DNA of 23,105 nucleotides from CAVXDP01 sp964562925. Lineage in GTDB: Archaea > Thermoproteota > Bathyarchaeia > 40CM-2-53-6 > CAVXDP01. The stretch is from the NCBI GenBank assembly GCA_964562925.1, contig CAZLVF010000022.1, positions 1 to 23,105 on the forward strand, given 5' to 3'. The translations under genes were made by a program, and so were the position numbers. Positions 8,385 to 13,791 of this stretch are shown here, one piece after another. The notes beneath the pieces were generated by a model. It saw nothing but the letters and a program-made list of their open reading frames with translations, ran no database searches and was not told where the DNA came from. How positions within the stretch are numbered: the stretch's first letter is position 1; every line of letters begins with the position of its first letter.

Positions 8385-8399
8385 TTGTCCGTTCTCACT
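8385..8399 (-). other. tRNA-Arg(CCT) intron 2, position 37/38 (15 nt)
   Basis: Canonical position. Anticodon bases TCC pair with intron GGA (3 bp; the fourth pair is C-C), with bulges TA|A and AA|A and an intron loop GT-GAGA-AC. The outer anticodon stem forms only once intron 1 is gone. Confidence 0.8.
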
Positions 8400-8406
8400 T
8401 AGGAGG

Positions 8407-8424
8407 GTCGGCTGCGGTTGAATT
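8407..8424 (-). other. tRNA-Arg(CCT) intron 1, position 30/31 (18 nt)
   Basis: It has a full BHB motif. The outer helix GGAG/CTCC is perfect, the 4-bp central helix CGGC/GCCG is perfect, and the bulges AG|A and AC|C are each cut after the second base. The outer helix uses anticodon-loop bases CTCC, so this fold cannot coexist with the BHB of intron 2. Confidence 0.88.
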
Positions 8425-8480
8425 CTGCCGCTCCATCCATACTGAGCTACGGGCCCTAAACATTGATCGTTTTCCACGGC

Positions 8481-8489
8481 GATTAAAAC
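8481..8489 (-). promoter_or_regulatory. TATA box of tRNA-Arg(CCT)
   Basis: The minus strand reads gttttaatc centred 29 bp upstream of the first base of the tRNA, the expected spacing for an archaeal TATA element. Confidence 0.55.
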
Positions 8490-8587
8490 ATTTGTTCTTG
8501 TCAGAATGATCGGTTGGACAAAGAGTTATTTTCAAGAAGAAACTACTAGTTTGCAATATCACTACATAATCTGATCTGGTCGGTTAC

Positions 8588-8713
8588 ATGAGAGCCTGTG
8601 TCAGGTGTGGGAGACGTCTCCGGAAGAGCGAGAAACTGGAGATGTGCGAGCGTTGCAGAAAAGAAACTCTGAAGATCTTCCTTAGACAGACGCTTGACAA
8701 CATTGAGAGGTAG
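8588..8713 (+). CDS. Small zinc-ribbon protein
   Basis: 41 residues, ATG start, TAG stop. It contains two CxxC pairs 14 residues apart (CVRCGRR and CERCRKE), a small zinc knuckle followed by a basic/amphipathic helix (ETLKIFLRQTLDNIER). Such peptides are common in archaea and usually bind nucleic acid or protein, but the function here is unknown. It is convergent with hisS (stop codons 32 bp apart) and lies just upstream of and divergent from tRNA-Arg(CCT). The cysteine pattern is the main evidence that this short frame is real. Confidence 0.7.
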   Translation: MRACVRCGRRLRKSEKLEMCERCRKETLKIFLRQTLDNIER

Positions 8714-8745
8714 TTTCTTCAAAGCAGATCGAACAAGCTTGTCTA

Positions 8746-10062
8746 CTATTGAAGTCTCCGCTCCACCTCCTCGGCCAGCTCATCCATCCTAACTTCAGTT
8801 TCAACATGGGTCTTCATGGTTCTGATCTTTACGACGCCCCTCTCTATCTCCCTCGGTCCTAAAATGACTGCTATCGGAATCTTCATGGAATCAGCGTACT
8901 CAAGCTGTTTCTTGAGGGTTCTTCCTTTCATGTCGAAATCGCAGGGTATCCCTTTCTTCCTTAGCTCCGTTACGAGCTTTACGACCTTGGGTCGGCTCTG
9001 CTCATCAACTGCCGTGGCGAAGACTTTCGGTCCTTGAGTGAGCTCTGGGAAAAGTGAAGCTCTCTCTAGAGATATCATAAGCCTCTCGATGCCACCTGCC
9101 ACGCCCGTGGCAGGAACCTCTCTTCTTCCGTATAGTCCACAAAGTTTGTCATACCTCCCGCCGCCAAATATGGCTCCGACATCTTCCCCGCCTTTATCGT
9201 AGGCTTCGAAGACTATGCCATCATAGTACCCTATTCCTCTGACGACGCTGAGGTCGATGACACATTTTTCTAATTTGCCAAAATCTTCCAGAAGATCGAA
9301 AAGTCTGGAAAGTTCCTTATGACCTTTAGAGCTCATTTCACTCTTCGTATACTCGTTTGGGATGCTGGCGAGGACACGGTCAGCGGGTCCCTTCAGGGAG
9401 ATTATCTCGCTTGTCTTTAGCAGTAGGTCATCTGACAACCCTATCTTGCGGAATTCGTCCTCAAATTCGTCGGCGGATATCTTCCTGTACTTGTCAATAG
9501 TTCTAATCGCCTGTTCTATCCGCTCTTCGCCCGTGACGCCTAACTGTCTCAGGAATCCCTCTGCAAACTTCCTATTGCTAACTCGGACCTCGTAGTCTCG
9601 AAGCTCAACGCTTTCTAAAATATCCATTCCTAGTGCTATTACTTCAGCATCGGCTTCCTGTTCTATCGTTCCATATACCTCTGCGTCCCATTGGTAGAAA
9701 TGCCTGTACCGTGCAAACTGCGGTTCATCATACCTCCACATCCCTGAGAGCGCACAGATCTTTATGGGCTCGGGGAGGTCGGGTCTATTGACTATCATCC
9801 TTGTCATTCCAACGGTCAGGTCGAACCTTAGCCCTAGGTTCCTTCCTGCCTTATCAGCAAAATAATAGATCTCATCCTTGATTTCGGGTCCACTCTTTGC
9901 TTCCAGTGTCTCCAGGTTCTCGATAGATGTGGGTTCCACTATCTGGAAACCACATCTCTCCATTACGCTAACAATCTTCTCGTTCAGCCAAAGTCTCTTC
10001 GCCATCTCTTGAGCGTCGAAATCTCTCATCCCTCTTGGCACGGAGAAGGTTCGTTCTGACAA
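8746..10062 (-). CDS. hisS: Histidine--tRNA ligase
   Basis: 438 residues, ATG start, TAG stop. Class II synthetase charging tRNA-His. The N-terminus VPRGMRDFDAQEMAKR carries the PRGxxD motif. Motif 2 is in GMWRYDEPQFARYRHFYQWD (residues about 107-126), with RFDLTVGMTRM before it. The histidine-specific motif GIGYYDGIVFEAYD is near residue 277, and motif 3 is in GGRYDKLCGLYG and GVAGGIERLMISLE. The C-terminal anticodon-binding domain (KVFATAVDEQSRPKVVKLV onward) is complete. It lies 37 bp downstream of the splicing-endonuclease gene on the same strand and is probably cotranscribed with it, giving a tRNA-maturation operon. Confidence 0.97.
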   Translation of the reverse strand: MSERTFSVPRGMRDFDAQEMAKRLWLNEKIVSVMERCGFQIVEPTSIENLETLEAKSGPEIKDEIYYFADKAGRNLGLRFDLTVGMTRMIVNRPDLPEPIKICALSGMWRYDEPQFARYRHFYQWDAEVYGTIEQEADAEVIALGMDILESVELRDYEVRVSNRKFAEGFLRQLGVTGEERIEQAIRTIDKYRKISADEFEDEFRKIGLSDDLLLKTSEIISLKGPADRVLASIPNEYTKSEMSSKGHKELSRLFDLLEDFGKLEKCVIDLSVVRGIGYYDGIVFEAYDKGGEDVGAIFGGGRYDKLCGLYGRREVPATGVAGGIERLMISLERASLFPELTQGPKVFATAVDEQSRPKVVKLVTELRKKGIPCDFDMKGRTLKKQLEYADSMKIPIAVILGPREIERGVVKIRTMKTHVETEVRMDELAEEVERRLQ

Positions 10063-10099
10063 TGGCTTCGTTTCCCTCCAGTCAGGCAGTTTTGCTTTG

Positions 10100-10618
10100 T
10101 CACATGTCTAGGGTGAGTGAGTTGAGTGAGTAGTAGACTATGTCGGTCCTCCTATCGATAACGGCAAGTATCAGCTCTTTCTTCTCTCTTCTGGCTACTT
10201 TGAGGTATTTGCCAAGTTTCTTTAGGCTTGCCTCACGTCCTTCATATATTATCGATACCAACCTTCTCATGGCTCCTTTACCGTGGACCTCAAAGTCCGC
10301 TTGCTCGGATTCTCTCACTATGTATCCTCTATCTCTCAGATCACGATAGATCAGGTACTTTATCCAGGTCTCAGCCTTTCCAGCGGATAGCTTATCTACG
10401 AGGTCTCGAAGCTCTACTTGACTTGATGTTCTAGCATCTGAAACTTTGATTCGCTCTTTCTCGACAAGGTAGAAGGCGTCAAATGGGGAGAGAATAAGCT
10501 TCCTTTTCCGTAGGTATCCGAACCCTCTCTCACGCAGTTCTCTGAGCGATGGGGAGAGAGGTATGTAGACTTTCCCATCCTTATAGAGGGCTTTGAAGAT
10601 CTCGGCCTGCATCGCCAT
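10100..10618 (-). CDS. endA: tRNA-splicing endonuclease, predicted non-catalytic (structural) subunit
   Basis: 172 residues, ATG start (a second ATG two codons later), TGA stop. The N-terminal part (AEIFKALYKDGKVYIPLSPS) and C-terminal nuclease-like fold (YLIYRDLRDRGYIV, then ELILAVIDRRTDIVYYSL) are clear. In catalytic EndA subunits this fold carries a Tyr in DFRVYERG, a His in EHSVYLV and a Lys before the LxxAxVD strand. Here the Tyr position reads DFEVHGKG (His) and the His position reads AMRRLV; only the Lys region (KKELILAVID) remains. It therefore looks like the structural partner of a heteromeric (alpha-beta)2 enzyme, so a catalytic subunit should exist elsewhere. That enzyme type is known to cut relaxed BHB motifs, which fits the non-canonical introns found beside it. 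Confidence 0.88.
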   Translation of the reverse strand: MAMQAEIFKALYKDGKVYIPLSPSLRELRERGFGYLRKRKLILSPFDAFYLVEKERIKVSDARTSSQVELRDLVDKLSAGKAETWIKYLIYRDLRDRGYIVRESEQADFEVHGKGAMRRLVSIIYEGREASLKKLGKYLKVARREKKELILAVIDRRTDIVYYSLNSLTLDM

Positions 10619-10760
10619 GCTAATCAGCCGACCAAGTAAGGGTTCGTTGAGGTTGATAAAATGGTATCATAATAGCCATTTCCGAGATTCCTGTACATTA
10701 TCTTAGATTCGAAGCTTGGGGCACTAGACTTAACTTGCATATCAGCGATCATTCTAGTAG

Positions 10761-11856
10761 GTGCATTCCATGACAGACTTCTACACGTTGAGGACTGTTG
10801 CCTGGGAGAATGACAGAGTACGCTTGATAGACCAGTCTAAGCTTCCTGAAAGACTGAGCTACGTCGAGTGTAGGAAATACACCGAGATCGCTGATGCGAT
10901 CAAAAGCATGGTTGTGAGAGGAGCTCCCGCCATTGGCGTTGCAGGAGCCATGGGGATGGCCTTGGCTGCTATGGCGAGCAAAGCAACGACTAGTAACGGA
11001 CTTCTACGAGACATACAACTTGCAAAGAAGGATCTCGACAAAACCAGGCCGACCGCTGTAAATCTTACGTGGGCAACTAGAAGGATCCTGAACGTAGCCA
11101 GATCTAAGGAAGGAAAGCTTCATTCAATCGTTTCAGCCGTGGTCGAAGAAGCCAAGAGGATGGCTAATGAAGACTTTGAGACAAATAGAACTCTAGGCAG
11201 GAATGGAGCCGTTCTACTCAGCGATGGAGACGTTGTGCTCACGCACTGCAATTGATCTCCTAGATTGAGATCAGCGGAATGCGGGAGCGCTTGCAACGGT
11301 AGGCTACGGTACAGCGCTTGGAGTGGTACGAGCGGCTACTGAACAGGGAAAGCGGATCAAGATATTCGCAACCGAAACCCGGCCGAAGATGCAGGGAGCC
11401 AGACTGACAGCTTTCGAGCTGAGCGTAGACAGGATACCTGTGACGCTCATAGCAGACAGTGCGGTTGGATACCATGTGGGAAGCGGGCTGATCGATAAGG
11501 TACTGGTTGGAGCGGACAGGATCTTGGCGACAGGTCATATCTTCAACAAGATTGGTACGTCCACGATTGCGATAGTCGCGGATCATTACGATGTACCGTT
11601 CTATGTTGCCGCTCCCGTCTCTTCATTTGATCTCACAACTCGTTTAGAGGAGGTTGAGATCGAGCAGCGTGACCCAATGGAAGTGAGAAAGATCGGCTCG
11701 CACCTTCTGGCTCCTAGGAACGTTCCCGTGCGAAACCCGGCCTTCGACATAACAACCCCTGACTTAATAGATGCTATAATAACCGAGACGGGTATCATCC
11801 GTCCGCCTTACAGAAGAAACATAAGAAAGATGTTCAGCAGGACGATGCGCCCTTAA
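10761..11856 (+). CDS. mtnA: S-methyl-5-thioribose-1-phosphate isomerase, gene split by a 28-nt BHB intron
   Basis: Exons 10761-11251 and 11280-11856 join to 1068 nt, 355 residues, a normal MtnA length. Start is GTG at 10761 or ATG at 10770; TAA stop. The enzyme converts methylthioribose-1-phosphate to methylthioribulose-1-phosphate in methionine salvage. Signatures are VVRGAPAIGVAGAMGMAL, RPTAVNLTWATRRIL, catalytic Cys163 in THCN|AGALATVGYGTALG (bar marks the intron), TETRPKMQGARLTAFEL, and the active-site Asp in LVGADRI. HCNAG favours MtnA over the related ribose-1,5-bisphosphate isomerase, although a role linked to the RuBisCO in this window cannot be excluded. Unspliced mRNA would end at a TGA three bases into the next codon position, giving a dead 164-residue peptide. 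Convergent with the PRTase gene, with stop codons overlapping. Confidence 0.92.
11252..11279 (+). other. Predicted BHB intron in mtnA mRNA (28 nt, phase 2)
   Basis: Flanks and intron fold into a bulge-helix-bulge. The outer helix is GCTC..CGC (11237-11244) with GCG..GAGC (11281-11288). The 4-bp central helix is CTGC (11246-11249) with GCGG (11274-11277), one wobble pair. Bulges are AA|T (11250-11252) and AA|T (11278-11280). The inner stem TGATCTC/GAGATCA (11253-11259/11267-11273) is 7 bp and perfect, with a 7-nt loop. Cutting each bulge after its second base, the rule of archaeal splicing endonuclease, yields CAC TGC AAT GCG GGA, which is the exact conserved HCNAG of MtnA in frame. One outer position (A11245 opposite T11280) is ambiguous, so the 3' bulge may be 2 or 3 nt. 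Confidence 0.88.
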
Positions 11857-12599
11857 AGAGTCGAAGGCTTCTTCTTGATTTCGAGCACAATCTCAACGGG
11901 GCACTTAGCAACCTGCTCTATTCTACTCTTCCATTCCTCCCCGATAGAGATCAGAGCGAATATGCCTGTTACCTCAGCCTTGGCTTTCTGGGCGATCTTG
12001 ATCATTGCACGTTGGGTCTCTCCGCTGTCTATGACATCGTCCACGATTAAGATGCAGTCCCCTTTCCTGAGGGAGTCTCGTGGAACGTAGAGGCTCATCA
12101 TCACAGCGGTCTTTGATGGGATATAGACCTCTTCTATGAACTCTCTAACCCCTACCTCTCTGCTCTTCTTAGCTATGACTAACCCTACGCTCAATCGATG
12201 GGCGAGTAGTGTTGCGATGGGCACCCCATCTACAGCGGCTGTAACGATCTTGGTAATCCTCTTTCCGGCAAATATGTTGATCGCATGTTGAACGGCTCTC
12301 TCTAAAAGCAAGGTGTCGGAGATGATTTCAGTATTGTCGAAGTATCCCAACTCGTCAAAACGGATCCTCTTCTGAAGCTCGTTCTCAAGTCGTAGAATTC
12401 TCTGAAGGGTCTTGTTGATCGACTCAGCCCTCTGTATCGTTGGCAGAACGTGACCCTTCACGTATCGGCTGAGCACCGTCTCGGGCAGGTTTATGATCTG
12501 AGCCAACTCACGGTAGGTATAGTAGTTCTTGGCGAGGTTGAGCAGCTCTATCGTCATGAGCTTGTACTTCAGATCCAGTATGCGAGAACCCGCCTTCAT
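11853..12599 (-). CDS. HTH-phosphoribosyltransferase regulator (GfcR / PyrE-like family)
   Basis: 248 residues, ATG start with GGAGG 8 nt upstream, TAA stop. Residues about 25-55 form an Xre-like helix-turn-helix (YRELAQIINLPETVLSRYVK), followed by a helical linker. The C-terminal half is a type I phosphoribosyltransferase domain with the PRPP-binding loop CILIVDDVIDSGETQ (182-196). This HTH-PRTase arrangement is found in archaeal transcription regulators related to orotate or purine PRTases, in which the PRTase domain senses a phosphoribosyl metabolite. Target genes are not evident; purine (purH) and PRPP-linked genes in the window are only neighbours in a loose sense. It is convergent with mtnA and the stops overlap by 3 nt. 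Confidence 0.82.
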   Translation of the reverse strand: MKAGSRILDLKYKLMTIELLNLAKNYYTYRELAQIINLPETVLSRYVKGHVLPTIQRAESINKTLQRILRLENELQKRIRFDELGYFDNTEIISDTLLLERAVQHAINIFAGKRITKIVTAAVDGVPIATLLAHRLSVGLVIAKKSREVGVREFIEEVYIPSKTAVMMSLYVPRDSLRKGDCILIVDDVIDSGETQRAMIKIAQKAKAEVTGIFALISIGEEWKSRIEQVAKCPVEIVLEIKKKPSTL

Positions 12600-12919
12600 C
12601 AGGAAGCCTCCACTTTACAGCTTCATGCCTAAGTCTATAACAGTTTCGGATCATTTTAGGCATCAACGTGACTTTGACAGTTCTCCGTGCAAGTCCTAGA
12701 CCACGTATCGTTCCTATCTTTTCAATCTCCTCGACATGCATGCTCGATCATTAATCATGAAAAATCAGGCCCTGGTAGAAAGAGGCCCTGGAAACTCAAT
12801 CAGTAGCCGCATCTTCTTGCCGCAAGAATCCTTTTAGGCAGACATATGGGTCAAAGGGAATGTGCATAAGCGGATCCAAGGTTTCGCGGGCCCGTAGTCT
12901 AGCCAGGATGAAGACACAG

Positions 12920-12936
12920 AGAAATAGGTCGTGTAG
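12920..12936 (+). other. tRNA-Arg(TCG) intron 1, position 29/30 (17 nt)
   Basis: Central helix ACAC (12914-12917) with GTGT (12931-12934) is perfect. Bulges are AG|A and AG|G. The outer helix GAAG/CTTC forms with one extra unpaired C, so the second bulge may be 4 nt. The intron edges share AG, but only this register gives both the bulge rule and the perfect anticodon stem. Confidence 0.83.
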
Positions 12937-12944
12937 GCCTTCGG

Positions 12945-12958
12945 TAGTTTCTGGGGAA
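12945..12958 (+). other. tRNA-Arg(TCG) intron 2, position 37/38 (14 nt)
   Basis: Loop bases CTTC pair with intron GGGG (two wobbles). Bulges are GG|T and AA|A, and the outer helix is the anticodon stem. At 14 nt it is near the lower size limit for archaeal introns. Confidence 0.83.
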
Positions 12959-13093
12959 AGCCTGGGATCCGGGGTTCGAATCCCCGCGGGCCCGCCACAA
13001 TTTTTGTCCGGATCTTCACGCATTTTCTTGCACTCCAAACGTAGTACTGTTCTTGTTCCGAAACCGCGTGATCCTGAACTCTTGAAGAAGAGG

Positions 13094-13148
13094 TTTACCA
13101 TATGTTGCGAGAAGCGTTGAGAAGCAACGACTTCAACACACTGAGGTG
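13094..13148 (+). repeat. Left copy of 55-nt direct repeat at scaffold gap
   Basis: The 55 bases before the gap are identical to 13249-13303 after it. The most likely explanation is two contigs overlapping by one assembly k-mer and joined with an arbitrary N spacer, not a biological repeat. Confidence 0.9.
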
Positions 13149-13248
13149 NNNNNNNNNNNNNNNNNNNNNNNNNNNNNNNNNNNNNNNNNNNNNNNNNNNN
13201 NNNNNNNNNNNNNNNNNNNNNNNNNNNNNNNNNNNNNNNNNNNNNNNN
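13149..13248. other. Scaffold gap of exactly 100 N
   Basis: A run of 100 N, a conventional placeholder length. Because the flanks are the same 55 bases, the true distance is probably negative (overlap) and no sequence need be missing. Confidence 0.95.
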
Positions 13249-13303
13249 TTTACCATATGTTGCGAGAAGCGTTGAGAAGCAACGACTTCAACACACTGAG
13301 GTG
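13249..13303 (+). repeat. Right copy of 55-nt direct repeat at scaffold gap
   Basis: Identical to 13094-13148. See the left copy for the interpretation as a contig-end overlap. Confidence 0.9.
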
Positions 13304-13472
13304 GAGGAAGTTGATGAGAAGAGTGTTGAGGCAGGAGCTCGCGAACTTCTTCAGCAGTGGGTCAAGAGCTTCTGAACGAGTCTGTCTGAATGTTTGTAGG
13401 AATACGTCTTCCTGTCGCGCGTTGTTGATCTGGAAAGTAGAACTGGAACTAAGCCAGATGTCAAACGAGTAG
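13257..13472 (+). CDS. Hypothetical small basic protein next to the gap (weak)
   Basis: If the two contigs are merged, an ATG preceded by AGAGGT about 9 nt upstream opens a 71-residue frame rich in Arg and Leu (FNTLRWRKLMRRVLRQELAN), ending in a TAG-free stop at 13472. Two other frames over the same stretch also look partly coding: one ends in VLVPKPRDPELLKKRF before the gap, and another reads EKSVEAGARELLQQWVKSF after it. A real gene here may therefore be frameshifted, or misread at the join. I do not recognise a family. Confidence 0.3.
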   Translation: MLREALRSNDFNTLRWRKLMRRVLRQELANFFSSGSRASERVCLNVCRNTSSCRALLIWKVELELSQMSNE

Positions 13473-13488
13473 GGGTCTTGCGCGAAGC

Positions 13489-13791
13489 TTATCTCCGGAT
13501 CCGTATGACGACCAGAGCGAGTAGTAGGAGGGCTACGATCAAAAGCAGTACGAGCAAGCTTCCGTTTCTCTCCCAGATCACAAAGTTCGCGTTCAATCGG
13601 TTCAGTGGGTTATGTGAGCTCAGCATTCGGAATAAGGCGACCGCCTCGTCTCTTTTGAATACTCCGTTGTCTACCCGGATCTCGCCTGTGATGCTTTTTT
13701 CGAATCTGTGGTTTTTGAACCAGAAGGGGCTAGCGTATTTGCTCGTCAGCCACAAGTCAAATTCTTCTTGAACGGTTCCCAACGGATACAC
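13489..13791 (-). CDS. C-terminal membrane-anchored tail ORF, in frame with UPF0182 after a TAG
   Basis: 100 codons beginning with GTG immediately after the TAG that ends the 909-codon UPF0182 frame, in the same reading frame. It contains a soluble part (QEEFDLWLTSKYASPFWF) and one C-terminal transmembrane helix (GSLLVLLLIVALLLLALVVI) followed by an Arg-rich tail (RIRR), typical of the end of a membrane protein. There is no ribosome-binding sequence at a usable distance before the GTG. It is either the true C-terminus of UPF0182, separated by amber readthrough or a nonsense mutation, or a separately translated partner by termination-reinitiation. Confidence 0.65.
   Translation of the reverse strand: MYPLGTVQEEFDLWLTSKYASPFWFKNHRFEKSITGEIRVDNGVFKRDEAVALFRMLSSHNPLNRLNANFVIWERNGSLLVLLLIVALLLLALVVIRIRR

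Larger units (their letters stand above)
8326..8456 (-). tRNA. tRNA-Arg (anticodon CCT) with three introns
   Basis: A 131-nt gene that becomes a regular 78-nt tRNA when 53 nt are removed. Acceptor GGGCCCG pairs with CGGGCCC, the discriminator is G and CCA is encoded. The D stem is GCTC/GAGC, the T arm is CGGGG-TTCGAAT-CCCCG. After splicing, the anticodon stem is GCAGC/GCTGT, the loop is CTCCTAA with CCT at 8403-8401, and the variable loop is AGGTC. Acceptor and discriminator match archaeal tRNA-Arg and are identical to the tRNA-Arg(TCG) in this window. Introns: 18 nt (8424-8407, position 30/31), 15 nt (8399-8385, position 37/38) and 20 nt (8376-8357, position 45/46). All three lengths and positions are needed together to make the cloverleaf, which is strong internal support. 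A scanner that allows only one 37/38 intron would probably miss or misname this gene. Confidence 0.9.
12888..12997 (+). tRNA. tRNA-Arg (anticodon TCG) with two introns
   Basis: A 110-nt gene. Acceptor GGGCCCG/CGGGCCC, discriminator G, encoded CCA, D stem GTCT/AGAC with an 11-nt D loop, T arm CGGGG-TTCGAAT-CCCCG. Removing 17 nt (12920-12936) and 14 nt (12945-12958) gives the anticodon stem CAGGC/GCCTG, all Watson-Crick, and the loop CTTCGGA with anticodon TCG at 12941-12943, variable loop GGATC. The mature length is 79 nt. A TATA-like gcataagc about 25 bp upstream may drive it. Confidence 0.9.

Noticed and set aside
8326..8456. tRNA-Tyr assignment from the CTGTAGA string in the gene
   Set aside because: Archaeal tRNA-Tyr needs a C1-G72 pair and the flanks do not form a stem; the three-intron tRNA-Arg(CCT) model explains every base.
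11252..11279. mtnA as a pseudogene or simple frameshift
   Set aside because: A random 28-bp insertion would not be expected to carry matched AA|T bulges, a 7-bp stem and a central helix to exon sequence, and to restore the exact HCNAG motif at the predicted cut sites.
12508..12741. 77-codon minus-strand frame starting upstream of the PRTase regulator
   Set aside because: It overlaps the N-terminus of the regulator in another frame and covers its promoter and ribosome-binding site; no family pattern.
12767..12791. Two copies of aggccctgg 7 bp apart before tRNA-Arg(TCG)
   Set aside because: Nine bases repeated once is too little to support an operator or other function.
12796..13101. Minus-strand open frame over tRNA-Arg(TCG) with GPAGIRTPDPRLS
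   Set aside because: The sequence is the typical false peptide made by reading a tRNA T arm and acceptor backwards; the rest has no family resemblance.
13094..13303. Biological direct repeat, insertion-sequence ends or CRISPR unit
   Set aside because: The copies abut a 100-N placeholder exactly and match a k-mer-sized overlap; no transposase or spacers.
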